64,000 nt of DNA from Planctomicrobium piriforme (GTDB taxonomy: Bacteria > Planctomycetota > Planctomycetia > Planctomycetales > Planctomycetaceae): assembly GCF_900113665.1 (NCBI RefSeq), contig NZ_FOQD01000001.1, positions 186,001 through 250,000 on the forward strand. Reading direction: 5' to 3'. Position 1 is the first letter of the stretch. Every line of letters begins with the position of its first letter. This document shows positions 1 through 9,351 of this stretch, piece after piece. Under the pieces are notes generated by a model. It had not been told where the DNA came from, ran no database searches, and worked only from the letters and a program-made list of their open reading frames with translations. Both the position numbers and the translations under genes were made by a program.

Positions 1-171
1 CTGCGACTTCACCTTGTCCATCGGATGAAAAGCGACGCAGGCTTTCGCCGCGGGGAACGACCCGACAATCACGCGGCCCATCACCCGATACGCCTTGGGC
101 GCGGATGCTTCCTGGCAGCCGGACTGAGCAGCCAGAACAACGGCCAAAAGAAGGAAACAAGTAGGACGCAT
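1..171 (-). CDS. Small lipoprotein, C-terminus cut by window edge
   Basis: The ATG lies at 169-171 on the minus strand and the frame stays open to base 1, giving 57 visible residues. It begins with a short basic n-region, a hydrophobic stretch (FLLLAVVLAAQSGC) and a cysteine at residue 19, so it is probably exported and lipidated, although the lipobox is not ideal. The visible mature part (YRVMGRVIVGSFPAAKACVA) looks like the first strands of a carboxypeptidase-regulatory/transthyretin-like fold, as in its upstream neighbour. It sits 44 bases downstream of that neighbour and 3' of a DUF1559 pseudopilin gene, the usual planctomycete order. The function of such lipoproteins is unknown. Confidence 0.75.
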   Translation of the reverse strand, partial: MRPTCFLLLAVVLAAQSGCQEASAPKAYRVMGRVIVGSFPAAKACVAFHPMDKVKSQ

Positions 172-215
172 GGGATCCCAAGTGTGGTTAAGAGCCTGAG
201 ACAGCAGTCACTGCT

Positions 216-641
216 TTAATTGAGCTGAATCGGCTCCAGCACATTGTCTCCCTCCTTGACCGTGACCTTCCAGTTGCTTTTGGCGGGGTCGCTATAGGCT
301 CCCTTGAACTGGTCGACTTCCGTTTCCAGTCCATCCTTCTGGCCGCTTTCAATGCTGGGACGCTCCACTGTGACAATGTAGTCCCCCTTGGGAGCGCCAT
401 TGCCTGAGGCCCCTGTGCTGAGCGTGTATTTGCCGTCCAGCCCGGTTTCGCCATAGGGGATGAACTTGAATCGCCCGATATTGAACTGCGGGTGCAACTT
501 CACCCGAACGCCGACTGCAGGCTTGCCCTTCAAAGTGACAAGCCCGCTGACGGGAACGGTCCTGGGAGGAGTTACTCTTCCGGAGCAACCGAGAACTCCG
601 ATGACCGCCAGCATCAATAAGAGAGGATTTCGAGAAGCCAT
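216..641 (-). CDS. Lipoprotein with carboxypeptidase-regulatory-like domain
   Basis: 141 aa. The signal peptide ends in the lipobox VLGC with cysteine 19. The mature part (VSGLVTLKGKPAVGVRVKL, then ETGLDGKYTLST and GDYIVTVE) has the alternating beta-strand pattern of carboxypeptidase-regulatory/transthyretin-like domains, often found in planctomycete small lipoproteins. It lies directly downstream of the DUF1559 pseudopilin gene at 831-2021 and upstream of another lipoprotein, so the three genes probably form one unit. The role is not known; a structural envelope function alongside the pseudopilin is inference. Confidence 0.85.
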   Translation of the reverse strand: MASRNPLLLMLAVIGVLGCSGRVTPPRTVPVSGLVTLKGKPAVGVRVKLHPQFNIGRFKFIPYGETGLDGKYTLSTGASGNGAPKGDYIVTVERPSIESGQKDGLETEVDQFKGAYSDPAKSNWKVTVKEGDNVLEPIQLN

Positions 642-696
642 GAATCATTCCACATCGTCTCAGGGAGAGGTGAGCCAGGCGTGAAGATCAGGACAA

Positions 697-826
697 CTGA
701 CAGTAGTTCCAAGTCATCAGTTTTCAGTTGTCAGTTTGAAACAACTGAAATCATCGCGACTTGTGTTTCCTCAGGTGACTCGGTCTGAACTGAATACTGA
801 CGACTGAAAACTTGGTACTACTGACT
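697..826. repeat. Dispersed repeat with inverted arms (AGTCATCAGTTTTCAGT family)
   Basis: The stretch has a left arm reading AGTCATCAGTTTTCAGTTG and a right arm reading ACTGACGACTGAAAACTTGG, which are partly complementary, separated by less conserved sequence. Related copies lie at 24066-24181 and 59345-59460. It sits between the pseudopilin gene and the lipoprotein gene and could fold in the transcript. Confidence 0.7.
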
Positions 827-830
827 GAAG

Positions 831-2021
831 TCAATACTCGCCAGGCGCCTCTCCACCTGCACGGCTGCCGAGCGCTTTATAGGTCGGCATGTGGATGTTT
901 TGGGAAATGAACTTCACCGAGCCGTCGCAAAACAGAAACTGGCTTCCTCCGGTGTGGCTGCTGCGGAAAGAAAAGAGCGGACTCTTGATCGTCGAAGACA
1001 GGAATGCAGCAGTCACGTTGCCGCGCGCGTAATAGTTCGAATTCGTGCCGTCGACCGTTAGCGTGTTGATTGGGAGATTCATGGTCCCTTCACAGAAGTA
1101 GTCGCCGCCGTTCGCTCCCCAGGCAGTGGGGCCACTGCTGGTGGTGACCGGGACCGTGACTCCGTTCACGGTCGTGGTGGTGTACCCCTGACTGATCGTG
1201 TGTAGTTCGCCGGCAGCAATCGTGTTGGACAAGCCGTCCGTGATGTTCTTGAAACGCTGCTTGTTCTTGCTGTGCTCGCGCCATGTCACAGGCGACGCCG
1301 GGTTCAAAGGATAGGATGGGCCGTTCCCGACAACCGGCTTGTTGATTAACGTCAGAGCCGCACCTTCATCGTAGGTAAAACCGCCGTCAAAGGCGGTCAC
1401 GAAAACGCCGTCGCTCTGGGTCCAGCCATGAGTGTTGCCTGGCTTTGTGAGGTCGCCCGTTTGTGCTGTTGCATGAAAGTCATAACTGCCGCGGCTCCAG
1501 CCGTAACTGGACCAGCAGAGAAAGTCGGGGTTGACCGGCTCCGGCATGGAAGGGCAACTGAAGACGGGCAAGGGCCCTTTTGCCAGCTTTTGATTTGTCA
1601 GTCCCCCGGCCAGCCCGGGGTAAACATCGTCGTTCCCTTTGACGTTGATGTTCCACTGGTTGTAGATGTTCGCCTGATCGAGATAGGGGAGCAGATAGAC
1701 CGAGGGAGGGGTATGCCGGAACTGATACCAGATGTTCTGCATGCCGGGATTCAGGTCTTCCGGACCCGACCCGCACAACGCGAGCCCCGGAAGAAAGCCC
1801 TGTGCGTCATGCATGTTGTGCAGAGCGATGCCGATCTGCTTGAGATTGTTCTGACACTGCGACCGGCGAGCCGCTTCCCGGGCCATCTGCACGGCGGGCA
1901 ACAACAGCGAGATCAATATCGCAATAATTGCGATCACCACGAGCAGCTCGATCAGCGTGAAGCCGGCGCGAATGGAACGATGACCATCGAGTCGTGAATG
2001 TCGGGAGTGAATCTTTTGCAT
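831..2021 (-). CDS. DUF1559 pseudopilin-like protein
   Basis: 396 aa from the ATG at 2021; the frame is open upstream to a TTG at 2066, but the ATG gives the usual short basic leader. After the leader comes a class III prepilin-type segment (GFTLIELLVVIAIIAIL) with Glu +5 after the expected cleavage glycine, then the family's AREAARRSQCQNNLKQIG stretch, and near the C-terminus the FCDGSVKFI motif. This is the type II secretion/type IV pilin-like DUF1559 (SBP_bac_10) family, massively expanded in Planctomycetes. Prepilin peptidase processing and insertion in the inner membrane are expected. Two lipoproteins follow. The individual role is unknown. Confidence 0.93.
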   Translation of the reverse strand: MQKIHSRHSRLDGHRSIRAGFTLIELLVVIAIIAILISLLLPAVQMAREAARRSQCQNNLKQIGIALHNMHDAQGFLPGLALCGSGPEDLNPGMQNIWYQFRHTPPSVYLLPYLDQANIYNQWNINVKGNDDVYPGLAGGLTNQKLAKGPLPVFSCPSMPEPVNPDFLCWSSYGWSRGSYDFHATAQTGDLTKPGNTHGWTQSDGVFVTAFDGGFTYDEGAALTLINKPVVGNGPSYPLNPASPVTWREHSKNKQRFKNITDGLSNTIAAGELHTISQGYTTTTVNGVTVPVTTSSGPTAWGANGGDYFCEGTMNLPINTLTVDGTNSNYYARGNVTAAFLSSTIKSPLFSFRSSHTGGSQFLFCDGSVKFISQNIHMPTYKALGSRAGGEAPGEY

Positions 2022-3023
2022 GGGTATGATCAGTTCGAGGTCAAGAGGGCGGATCTGGCGAGGCAATGGTGCTACGGGAACACAACATCAGCGAGCGAAT
2101 CCGACGCCTGACAGCCCATGCAGAGACCGCAGCGTGCGCCGACTTGCTTGTTACGAAAAGACTGAACACGCGAGGCCCGATGATTCTTGATCGGCGCCCG
2201 CATCGACCGCGATCATCAGGGCCAGCGACTGATGATCGCAGCACAATCGTGGGCTCAAGACGCGAGCGAATATACCCTGCTTGAGAGCCAGCACAACGGC
2301 TTGGTCGTGACGAAAATTTCGCCCTGCTCAGAGGTTAAGCGGCCAGTGTCGTAATAAATTCGTAACCTTTCTGGTGGCATTGAAAAAGTGTCTGCATCTG
2401 GATCACTGCTTGCTGTCTCACGAACATCTCCCTCGACCACAGCACTGCTCAGACAAGGCCATCGAGTCTTCGGTCATCGAAACTCGGCGTCTCCTGTTAC
2501 GTCTCTACGGCGTGATCCGTCGGCGTTTCATCAAAACGTCGACATGCGTTGAATCTGCGACGAAATTGTCCACATGTGAGTCAACGCCTGTCTAGAAAGT
2601 GGCGCTGGCAGGAAGTCTCCGTGACCGGGGAAACACCCAGTTGAAAAAAATCGCTTCAAGCCGGCACGTCGGGTTTCTATTCGAATCAATTGATACAAGC
2701 GACAGGCGAGGCTTTTGGTTACGGGGTGTTTGTCGGGGCTGTGCGTGAAGCGACGGGCATCAATCACTAGATGTTGCGATGCAACGTCGACAGGTCCCCG
2801 TTATGCAGGCGAAAGCTGACGAAGGCTTCATGTTCTTGGCGGCTGATGCGTGCCGCCATTGCAAACTGGTCGACGCACTGATTTCGAGATCACGATCTCA
2901 GTCTGGCACGCAATTTGAAAATGTCCGCAACCAGCCGCCAGACATTGATCCTGGCCAAGTCGCTCTGCCTGCCTTTTCCGCCGACTCCTCGAATCGACCT
3001 TCCGAACTCACGAGCAAAGCACG
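2022..3023. other. Long intergenic region, no gene recognised
   Basis: About 1 kb between the divergent pseudopilin and efflux operons. Short open frames on both strands (for example 2374-2595 and 2531-2767) have no recognisable motifs, no ribosome sites and arginine/serine-rich translations typical of chance frames. It must hold the promoters of both divergent operons, but no convincing -35/-10 pair was identified. Confidence 0.6.
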
Positions 3024-4115
3024 ATGAAATTCTCCCCGATCCTCACTGTGACGCTGGCGCTGACGGCCCTGGCCTTTCCCGGCTGCAGCAAGCACAAGGA
3101 AGAACATCACGTCGAGCAGCACAAGATTGTGGCCACCACTCCGCAGTCGCAAAATGTCACACTGACCCAGCAGTATGTCTGCCAGATCCACTCGCAACGG
3201 CACATTCAGATTCGCGCGCTCGAGCGAGGGTATCTCGAAGCGATCCCGATTAAAGAAGGCCAGGCTGTCAAGGCCGGCGATTCATTGTTCACGCTGGTCC
3301 CGGTCCTCTATCAGACACGACTAGATGCCGAGAATGCGGAAGCCCGACTCGCGCAGCTGGAATACAACTACACCAAGAAACTGTTCGATGACAAAGTGGT
3401 GTCCCAGAACGAAGTGCTGCTGCTGGAAGCGAAACTGAAGAAGGCCCAGGCGAAAGCACAACAGGCGGCCGCGGAGCTCGCCTTCGCGAATATCAAAGCC
3501 CCCTATGACGGCATCATCGATCGCCTGCAATGTCAGCAGGGAAGCCTGGTCGAAGAGGGTGAAATTCTCACGACCTTGTCCGACAACAGCCTGATGTGGG
3601 TCTACTTCAATGTCCCCGAGCGCCCCTACCTGGAGTTCATGGCCCATCGGGACCGCATGAAAGATCTGAAGGTCGAGCTGCAGTTGGCGAACGGCAGCAA
3701 GTTCGATCAGATTGGAAAAATTGGTGCGATCGAAGCCGACTTCAACAACGAGACCGGAAACATTCCCTTCCGCGCCGATTTTTCGAACCCGGAGCGACTG
3801 CTGCGTCACGGCCAGACGGGGACAATCCTCATCAGCCGCACCCTGGAAAACGCCATCGTCATTCCCCAACGCGCCACGTTTGAAGTTCTCGACAAGCGAT
3901 ACGTTTACGTCGTCGACAAGGACAACATCGCGCATCAGCGTGAGATCAGCATCCAGAATGAACTGGAAGACGTGTTCGTCGTGAAAAACGGATTAGGCGT
4001 CGAAGACAAAATTGTCCTCGAAGGAATTCGACAGGTCCGGGACGGCGACAAAGTGGAATGCGAAGACCGGAAGCCGGAAGATGTGGTTGCACAGTTGAAA
4101 AACCACGCGGAGTAG
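3024..4115 (+). CDS. RND efflux periplasmic adaptor (AcrA/MexA type)
   Basis: 363 aa. The signal peptide ends in AFPGC (Cys21), so it is an inner-membrane-anchored lipoprotein like AcrA. Order of parts: barrel-sandwich half (IRALERGYLEAIPIKEGQAV, 64-83), a charged coiled-coil hairpin at about 97-157 (repeated Ala/Glu/Lys/Gln), the second lipoyl half (IKAPYDGIIDRL), a beta-barrel domain (LMWVYFNVPE) and a membrane-proximal domain (VIPQRATFEVLDKRYVYVVD). It links the pump at 5251 to an outer-membrane channel. It is first in a plus-strand series with a second adaptor, pump and channel, so co-function is well supported; the substrate is not evident. Confidence 0.93.
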   Translation: MKFSPILTVTLALTALAFPGCSKHKEEHHVEQHKIVATTPQSQNVTLTQQYVCQIHSQRHIQIRALERGYLEAIPIKEGQAVKAGDSLFTLVPVLYQTRLDAENAEARLAQLEYNYTKKLFDDKVVSQNEVLLLEAKLKKAQAKAQQAAAELAFANIKAPYDGIIDRLQCQQGSLVEEGEILTTLSDNSLMWVYFNVPERPYLEFMAHRDRMKDLKVELQLANGSKFDQIGKIGAIEADFNNETGNIPFRADFSNPERLLRHGQTGTILISRTLENAIVIPQRATFEVLDKRYVYVVDKDNIAHQREISIQNELEDVFVVKNGLGVEDKIVLEGIRQVRDGDKVECEDRKPEDVVAQLKNHAE

Positions 4116-4269
4116 CCGCCGGTGTTTCAGATCGTGGGTACAAAGACCGACATCATCCCTTGATCGAGTTTTCAGGGCTCTGGAATTGTCGTTCTCGACA
4201 TCGGCGAGTTTGTGCGGGGAAAGCGTGCGGACTCCAGTGTCGTTCGTTCGGCTAGCGGGTAATCATCTG

Positions 4270-5190
4270 ATGAAAATCTCACCAGTCACGACCCTCATCC
4301 TGATACTCGTCTATTTCTCGCTGCCAGGTTGCCAGTCACACCAGGAGAAAGTGAAGCAAGTCGTCGCGATTCACCCGCAGTCCAAAGATGTCACAATCAG
4401 TCAAGCTTTTCACGCTCAAATTCAGGCGGAACGGCATATCCCGATTCGAGCTCCGATCAAAGGGGTGCTGAAGTCCGTCGCTGTGCAAAAAGGCCAGGCC
4501 GTTAATGCAGGTGAAATGCTGTTCGAAATCGAGCCGGTCCTCGATCCAGCGAAGAGCATTGCGAACAGCGTTCCCGTCAACGCACCGTTTGCAGGGGTTA
4601 TTGGCCGATTGGAAACCCAGCCGGGCAGCCCGGTGCGACCACAGGACATTCTGACCACGTTAACGGACAGCAGCGTCATGCGGGTCTACTTCAATGTCCC
4701 CGAGGCGCATTACCTGGAGTCCATGGCCAGCTTGAAGCCGAAGGACGAGAACTTGAAGATTGGCCTTCAGTTGGCAGACGGAACAACATTCGATCAGCCG
4801 GGAACCCTGGAGGCGATTGCAGGCGTCTTTAATCCGGAAACAGGCAGCATCGCCTTCCGTGCGGACTTTCCGAATCCGGAGGGGCAACTGCATCATGGTC
4901 AGACTGGAGACGTCCTTCTCTATCAGACATTGCATGACGCCATCGTGATCCCGGAGCAAGCCGCATTCGAGCTTCGCGGCAAGCGCTACGTTTATGTAGT
5001 CGACGCCAGCCACATGGTGCAATACCGTGAAGTCGTCGTTCAGAATGAAGTCGATGACTTCCTGGTCGTCGAAAGCGGAGTGGGCGTCGATGACACGGTC
5101 ATTCTCACCGAGGCAGGCAATCTTCGTGCAGGCGAAAAAGTGGAGTGGGTCATCCAGAGTCAGGATTCACTGTCTTCCAAGCTAAAATAA
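4270..5190 (+). CDS. RND efflux adaptor paralogue lacking the alpha-hairpin
   Basis: 306 aa from the ATG at 4270; the frame extends to 4186, but this ATG puts a lipoprotein signal first (Cys21 in SLPGC), matching the neighbour. It is clearly a paralogue of the gene at 3024: same IHPQSKDVTISQ start, IRAPIKGVLKSVAVQKGQAV lipoyl half, MRVYFNVPE barrel and VIPEQAAFELRGKRYVYVVD end. However, FEIEPVLD (about 85-92) is followed after ten residues by NAPFAGVIGRLE (about 104-115), so roughly 50-60 residues that form the coiled-coil hairpin in the first adaptor are missing. The hairpin normally contacts the outer-membrane channel. The reading frame is intact, which argues against simple decay. Confidence 0.9.
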   Translation: MKISPVTTLILILVYFSLPGCQSHQEKVKQVVAIHPQSKDVTISQAFHAQIQAERHIPIRAPIKGVLKSVAVQKGQAVNAGEMLFEIEPVLDPAKSIANSVPVNAPFAGVIGRLETQPGSPVRPQDILTTLTDSSVMRVYFNVPEAHYLESMASLKPKDENLKIGLQLADGTTFDQPGTLEAIAGVFNPETGSIAFRADFPNPEGQLHHGQTGDVLLYQTLHDAIVIPEQAAFELRGKRYVYVVDASHMVQYREVVVQNEVDDFLVVESGVGVDDTVILTEAGNLRAGEKVEWVIQSQDSLSSKLK

Positions 5191-5250
5191 CAGGCGGCAT
5201 CGCACGCATTTCGGGCCGCAATTCGACAACCAAATAAGACGTTCACTTCT

Positions 5251-8200
5251 ATGTTCTCACAATTTCTCCGCCGCCCTGCGCTGGCGATCGTCATTTCGAT
5301 CATCATTCTGTTTTTGGGCGGGCTGTCGATCAAGACGCTCCCCATCTCCCAGTTTCCATCCGTCGCCCCGCCCAGCGTGGTGGTGACGGTGGCCTATCCA
5401 GGGGCCAGTGCGAACGTGCTGGTCGACTCGGTGCTGGTCATTCTGGAACAGGCCATCAACGGCGTGCCGGACATGCGGTACATGGCGTCTGCCGCGACCA
5501 GCGCCGGCGAGGCCACGATTCAGATCGTGTTCGAGCCGGGCACCGATCCCAACGTCGCGGTGTTGAATGTGCAAAACCGCATTCAGACCGTGAAGAACCG
5601 CCTTCCTCCCCTCGTCGAGCGGGAAGGGATCATCGTCATGCAGGCCATGACCAGCATGTTGATGTATGTGAACATCTACGGCACCGATCCCAGTCTCGAC
5701 CAGAACTTTCTCTATAACTACGCCTTCGTCGATCTCCTGCCGGAAATCAAACGGGTTCGCGGGATCGGCAGCGCGATCATTCTCGGGAGCCGGCAGTACG
5801 CCATGCGCGTGTGGCTCGATCTTGACCGTATGCGGGCCTACAACATCAACTCCGATGACGTCATGAAGGCGATCGGAGAACAAAGCATGATCGGGTCGCC
5901 GGGACGGCTCGGTCAGGCCACCGGCAAGACATCGCAGACCATCGAATATGTGCTCACCTGGGTCGGGCGTTACAACAAACCGGAGCAGTATGAAAACATC
6001 ATTCTGAGGGCGAATGAAAAAGGCGAGATTCTTCGTCTGAAGGATGTGGCCACGGTAGAGATGAGCGCGTCGTACTACAACATTTACTCGGACATCGACG
6101 GCCATCCTTCCGCCGCCATCGTGCTCAAGCAGCTCCCCGGCACGAACGCTGCCGTCGTGATTGAAGAGGTCAAAGAGAAGCTTAAAGAAATCAAGGAAAA
6201 GTCGTTTCCTCCCGGCGTCGATTTTGAAGTCAGCTATGACGTGTCCAGCTTTCTGGACGCCTCTATCGAGCAGGTGCTGCACACCCTGCTGGAAGCCTTC
6301 GTGCTGGTGTCTCTGGTGGTCTATCTGTTCCTCGGCGACTGGCGTTCCACGCTGATTCCGACTCTGGCAGTTCCCGTCTCGCTGATCGGAACCTTCTTTT
6401 TCCTGCAGATGTTCGGACTCTCGATCAACTTGATCACGCTCTTTGCACTGGTGCTGGCGATCGGAGTGGTGGTGGACGATGCCATCGTCGTGGTCGAGGC
6501 AGTGCATGCCAAAATGCATGAGAAGCACCTTTCGCCTTATCTGGCGACGAAAGAAGTCATTCACGAGATCAGCGGCGCCATTGTCGCCATTACGCTCGTG
6601 ATGACGGCGGTGTTCGTGCCAGTGACCTTCATGACAGGACCTGTCGGGACGTTCTATCGCCAGTTCGGAATCACAATGGCCACGTCCATCGTCCTCTCCG
6701 GGGTCGTGGCCCTGACGCTGACTCCTGTGCTGTGTGCGATGATTCTCAAGCCGCACACAGGAGCCCCGAAAAAGCGTGGTCCGCTCGGCTATCTGCTGCA
6801 TCTCTTTGACCGCGCCGTGGAGAAGGTCACCGGCGGTTATGCGGCATTGCTGCGTCCCATCGTCACGCGCTGGATGTTCACCCTGCTCATCATCGGCGGC
6901 TTCGCCTTCGGCATTTATGTGGTGAATAATCATCTCCCGCCCGGCTTCATTCCGCTGGAAGACCAGGGAATGATTTACGGGATCATCCAGACGCCTCCCG
7001 GCTCGACAATCGAATACACCAATGCCAAGTCACAGCAACTGCAGGAAATCGCCAAGCGTATCGATGGCGTCCACTCTGTTTCCTCACTGGCCGGCTACGA
7101 AGTTCTTACGGAAGGCCGCGGCTCGAACGCGGGAACCTGTCTGATCAATTTGAAACCCTGGCATGAACGAAAGATGACCTCCAAGCAGATCATCGCGGAA
7201 CTTGAGAAAGAGGGCCGCGAGATGTCCAACGTGAAGCTCGAGTTCTTTGAACCCCCTGCGGTGCCGGGGTTCGGAGCTGCCGGCGGCGTGTCGTTCCGTG
7301 TTCTGGATCAGACCAACACAATGGATTACCTGAGGCTCGGAGAGGTGACCGACAAGTTCATGGCTGAGTTGTCCAAACGCAAGGAAGTGCGCGGCGTCTT
7401 CACCTTCTTCGCCAGCAATTACCCACAGTATGAAATCGTCATCGACAACGATGTGGCCATGCAGAAAGGGGTCTCGATCGCCAAAGCGATGGACAACCTC
7501 TCCATCGTCGTCGGCAGTACCTGGGAGCAAGGCTTCATCCTTTACAACCAGTTCTACAAGGTGTTTGTGCAGGCTAAACCCGAGTTTCGGCGGTTTCCGG
7601 AGGATTTTGGAAACATGTTCGTCAAGAACGACAAAGGAGAAATGGTCCCCTACTCCGCGTTCATGACGCTTAAAAAGCGACAGGGCTTGAACGAGATCAA
7701 TCGCTACAACCTGTATCCCTCGGCCGCCATTCAGTGTGACGCAGCGCCGGGCTACAGCACGGGTGAAGCCATCCAGGCGATCAAGGAGGTCGGCGCTGCA
7801 GTGCTGCCTCGCGGATACTCGCTGGGCTGGGAAGGGCTCGCGTACGATGAAGCGAACAAGGGGAATCTGGCGATCTTCATCTTCCTGATCGTCGTCGTCT
7901 TCGTGTATCTGGTGCTGGTCGGACAATACGAAAGCTTCATCCTTCCCCTGGCGGTGATCCTGTCATTGCCAGTCGGAATCTTCGGATCCTTCCTGTTCCT
8001 GCAGGCGATGGGACTGGCGAACGACGTTTACTGCCAGATTGGTCTAGTCATGCTGGTCGGCCTGCTGGGCAAGAACGCGATCCTGATCGTCGAATTCGCA
8101 GTTCAACGACGCCACGAAGGCGCGAGTATCAAGGAAGCCGCGATCGAAGGGGGCAAGCTGCGATTCCGGCCGATTCTGATGACTTCTTTTGCCTTCATCG

Positions 8201-8442
8201 CCGGACTGATTCCATTGGTTCGAGCCACTGGGCCTGGAGCGATCGGAAATCGCACGATCGGCACGACGGCCGTCGGCGGAATGTTGCTGGGCACCCTGAT
8301 CGGCGTTCTGGTCATTCCCGGGCTCTATTACATGTTCGCCGTGCTGACCGAAAAGGGCGGCAAGTTTATCCAGGACGAAACGGATGAACCTTTAAGCGAG
8401 AGCATCGAACATCACTCTGTGCCAACTGCGAGTCATTCATAG
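5251..8442 (+). CDS. RND multidrug efflux pump (AcrB/HAE1 type)
   Basis: 1063 aa, the usual AcrB length. The N-terminus (FLRRPALAIVISIIILFLGGLS) is transmembrane helix 1; two large periplasmic loops and about twelve helices follow. Proton-relay residues are present: Asp409-Asp410 in the VVVDDAIVVVE helix and Lys941 in GLLGKNAILIVEFA, matching Asp407/Asp408/Lys940 of E. coli AcrB. The inner-membrane proton antiporter is expected to form a trimer with the adaptors upstream and the channel at 9352. It starts 60 bases after the second adaptor. Family AcrB/MexB (hydrophobic and amphiphilic drugs) is likelier than heavy-metal CusA, whose methionine signature was not noticed. Confidence 0.95.
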   Translation: MFSQFLRRPALAIVISIIILFLGGLSIKTLPISQFPSVAPPSVVVTVAYPGASANVLVDSVLVILEQAINGVPDMRYMASAATSAGEATIQIVFEPGTDPNVAVLNVQNRIQTVKNRLPPLVEREGIIVMQAMTSMLMYVNIYGTDPSLDQNFLYNYAFVDLLPEIKRVRGIGSAIILGSRQYAMRVWLDLDRMRAYNINSDDVMKAIGEQSMIGSPGRLGQATGKTSQTIEYVLTWVGRYNKPEQYENIILRANEKGEILRLKDVATVEMSASYYNIYSDIDGHPSAAIVLKQLPGTNAAVVIEEVKEKLKEIKEKSFPPGVDFEVSYDVSSFLDASIEQVLHTLLEAFVLVSLVVYLFLGDWRSTLIPTLAVPVSLIGTFFFLQMFGLSINLITLFALVLAIGVVVDDAIVVVEAVHAKMHEKHLSPYLATKEVIHEISGAIVAITLVMTAVFVPVTFMTGPVGTFYRQFGITMATSIVLSGVVALTLTPVLCAMILKPHTGAPKKRGPLGYLLHLFDRAVEKVTGGYAALLRPIVTRWMFTLLIIGGFAFGIYVVNNHLPPGFIPLEDQGMIYGIIQTPPGSTIEYTNAKSQQLQEIAKRIDGVHSVSSLAGYEVLTEGRGSNAGTCLINLKPWHERKMTSKQIIAELEKEGREMSNVKLEFFEPPAVPGFGAAGGVSFRVLDQTNTMDYLRLGEVTDKFMAELSKRKEVRGVFTFFASNYPQYEIVIDNDVAMQKGVSIAKAMDNLSIVVGSTWEQGFILYNQFYKVFVQAKPEFRRFPEDFGNMFVKNDKGEMVPYSAFMTLKKRQGLNEINRYNLYPSAAIQCDAAPGYSTGEAIQAIKEVGAAVLPRGYSLGWEGLAYDEANKGNLAIFIFLIVVVFVYLVLVGQYESFILPLAVILSLPVGIFGSFLFLQAMGLANDVYCQIGLVMLVGLLGKNAILIVEFAVQRRHEGASIKEAAIEGGKLRFRPILMTSFAFIAGLIPLVRATGPGAIGNRTIGTTAVGGMLLGTLIGVLVIPGLYYMFAVLTEKGGKFIQDETDEPLSESIEHHSVPTASHS

Positions 8443-8446
8443 CGTC

Positions 8447-8719
8447 ATGAACCGAGACGATGCGATTCGTGAAATGGAAGAGCGGTATCGACAGTCCGGT
8501 CGAGCGCTGAATGAACTTCAGCGCCGACATTGGGCTGCGAAGGAAGCAATGACGCTGGGCCGGGGTGGCATCACCATCGTCAGCCAGGCGCTGCGCATTT
8601 CTCCGAATACGATCAGGCGGGGAATCGCGGAGATTATGGACGGTCAGGAGAGCGTCATCTCGACGGCGAACACCCGCATCCGCAAGTCAGGCGGCGGCAG
8701 AAAATCGAAGAAGGCCTGA
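8447..8719 (+). CDS. HTH protein matching the N-terminus of ISAzo13-type transposases
   Basis: 90 aa, beginning four bases after the pump gene ends. The order LNELQRRHWAAKEAMTLGRG, ITIVSQALRISPNTIRRGI and KSGGGRKSKKA follows the first ~90 residues of ISAzo13-family ('Rhodopirellula transposase') proteins, whose head carries a helix-turn-helix and ends in RRPGGGRK before the DDE catalytic domain. Here a stop falls right after that junction and no catalytic part is seen downstream. It may be the stump of a lost insertion sequence or a retained DNA-binding protein co-transcribed with the pump. No terminal inverted repeats were identified. Confidence 0.75.
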   Translation: MNRDDAIREMEERYRQSGRALNELQRRHWAAKEAMTLGRGGITIVSQALRISPNTIRRGIAEIMDGQESVISTANTRIRKSGGGRKSKKA

Positions 8720-9351
8720 TCTGGGTTAGGGCCTCCCCCTCTGGTGAGCACCTGCTATTGTCGATCCCCAGGCTTCCTGTCGATCGAAGGAAACGGGTTG
8801 CTATCGCGCACTCCGGCTAATGGACGTTAAGCCGTGGGAAGCCAACCACATTTCATGCGGCCCTCACCGCTCTGAGCTCCCGGTCAGAACGCCCAGTTCT
8901 GGCGGCTCAAAACTCTGACGGCATTTTCTGCCGCAGCCAATCTTGGCAGAGGATGGACGCGAAGGCAGGTCTGCCGTTCGTCCTCGTGCATCTCTGAGGA
9001 TTGCGTTTCGCCGTGATCGCAGGCATTGCCCTTAGACTCTGTTGAGCGACAACGGAATCCCTCTGACAGTCTGACTGTGCGGATTGTTTCACCTTTACCG
9101 CCCGAAGAGTTTGCGGGGAAAAACGCCTGTAGCCCGCAGCATCGTCAAGTTATTTATTTTGTTCCTGCCAGACACGTTTGGGTTTTTCCTCACAAAACAC
9201 CTCCGTCGATGAAACGAGCGTTCGGAGATTCAGAAGCCGAACCATTGGGCGGGATGTTGTTGGAAGCCCGAATTGGGACTACATCATTCTCGTCCGTGAT
9301 GACTTGTCAGTTGGATTGCCGACAAGGGCAGACTTATCAAGGACGAGCCGG
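8720..9351. other. Intergenic region between HTH gene and outer-membrane channel gene
   Basis: About 630 bases. The frames here (for example 9026-9388) show no family features and the in-frame extension of the channel gene (from 9178) is not hydrophobic or conserved-looking. I looked for a continuation of the ISAzo13 catalytic domain in the three forward frames and saw none. The length suggests that the channel gene may have its own promoter. Confidence 0.5.

Noticed and set aside
5257..6933. 558-aa frame antisense to the RND pump
   Set aside because: His/Asp/Arg-rich translation without motifs; a shadow of the high-G+C pump gene, which has clear family residues.
7084..7926. 280-aa minus-strand frame inside the pump gene
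   Set aside because: Antisense shadow; Asp/His-rich and motif-free.
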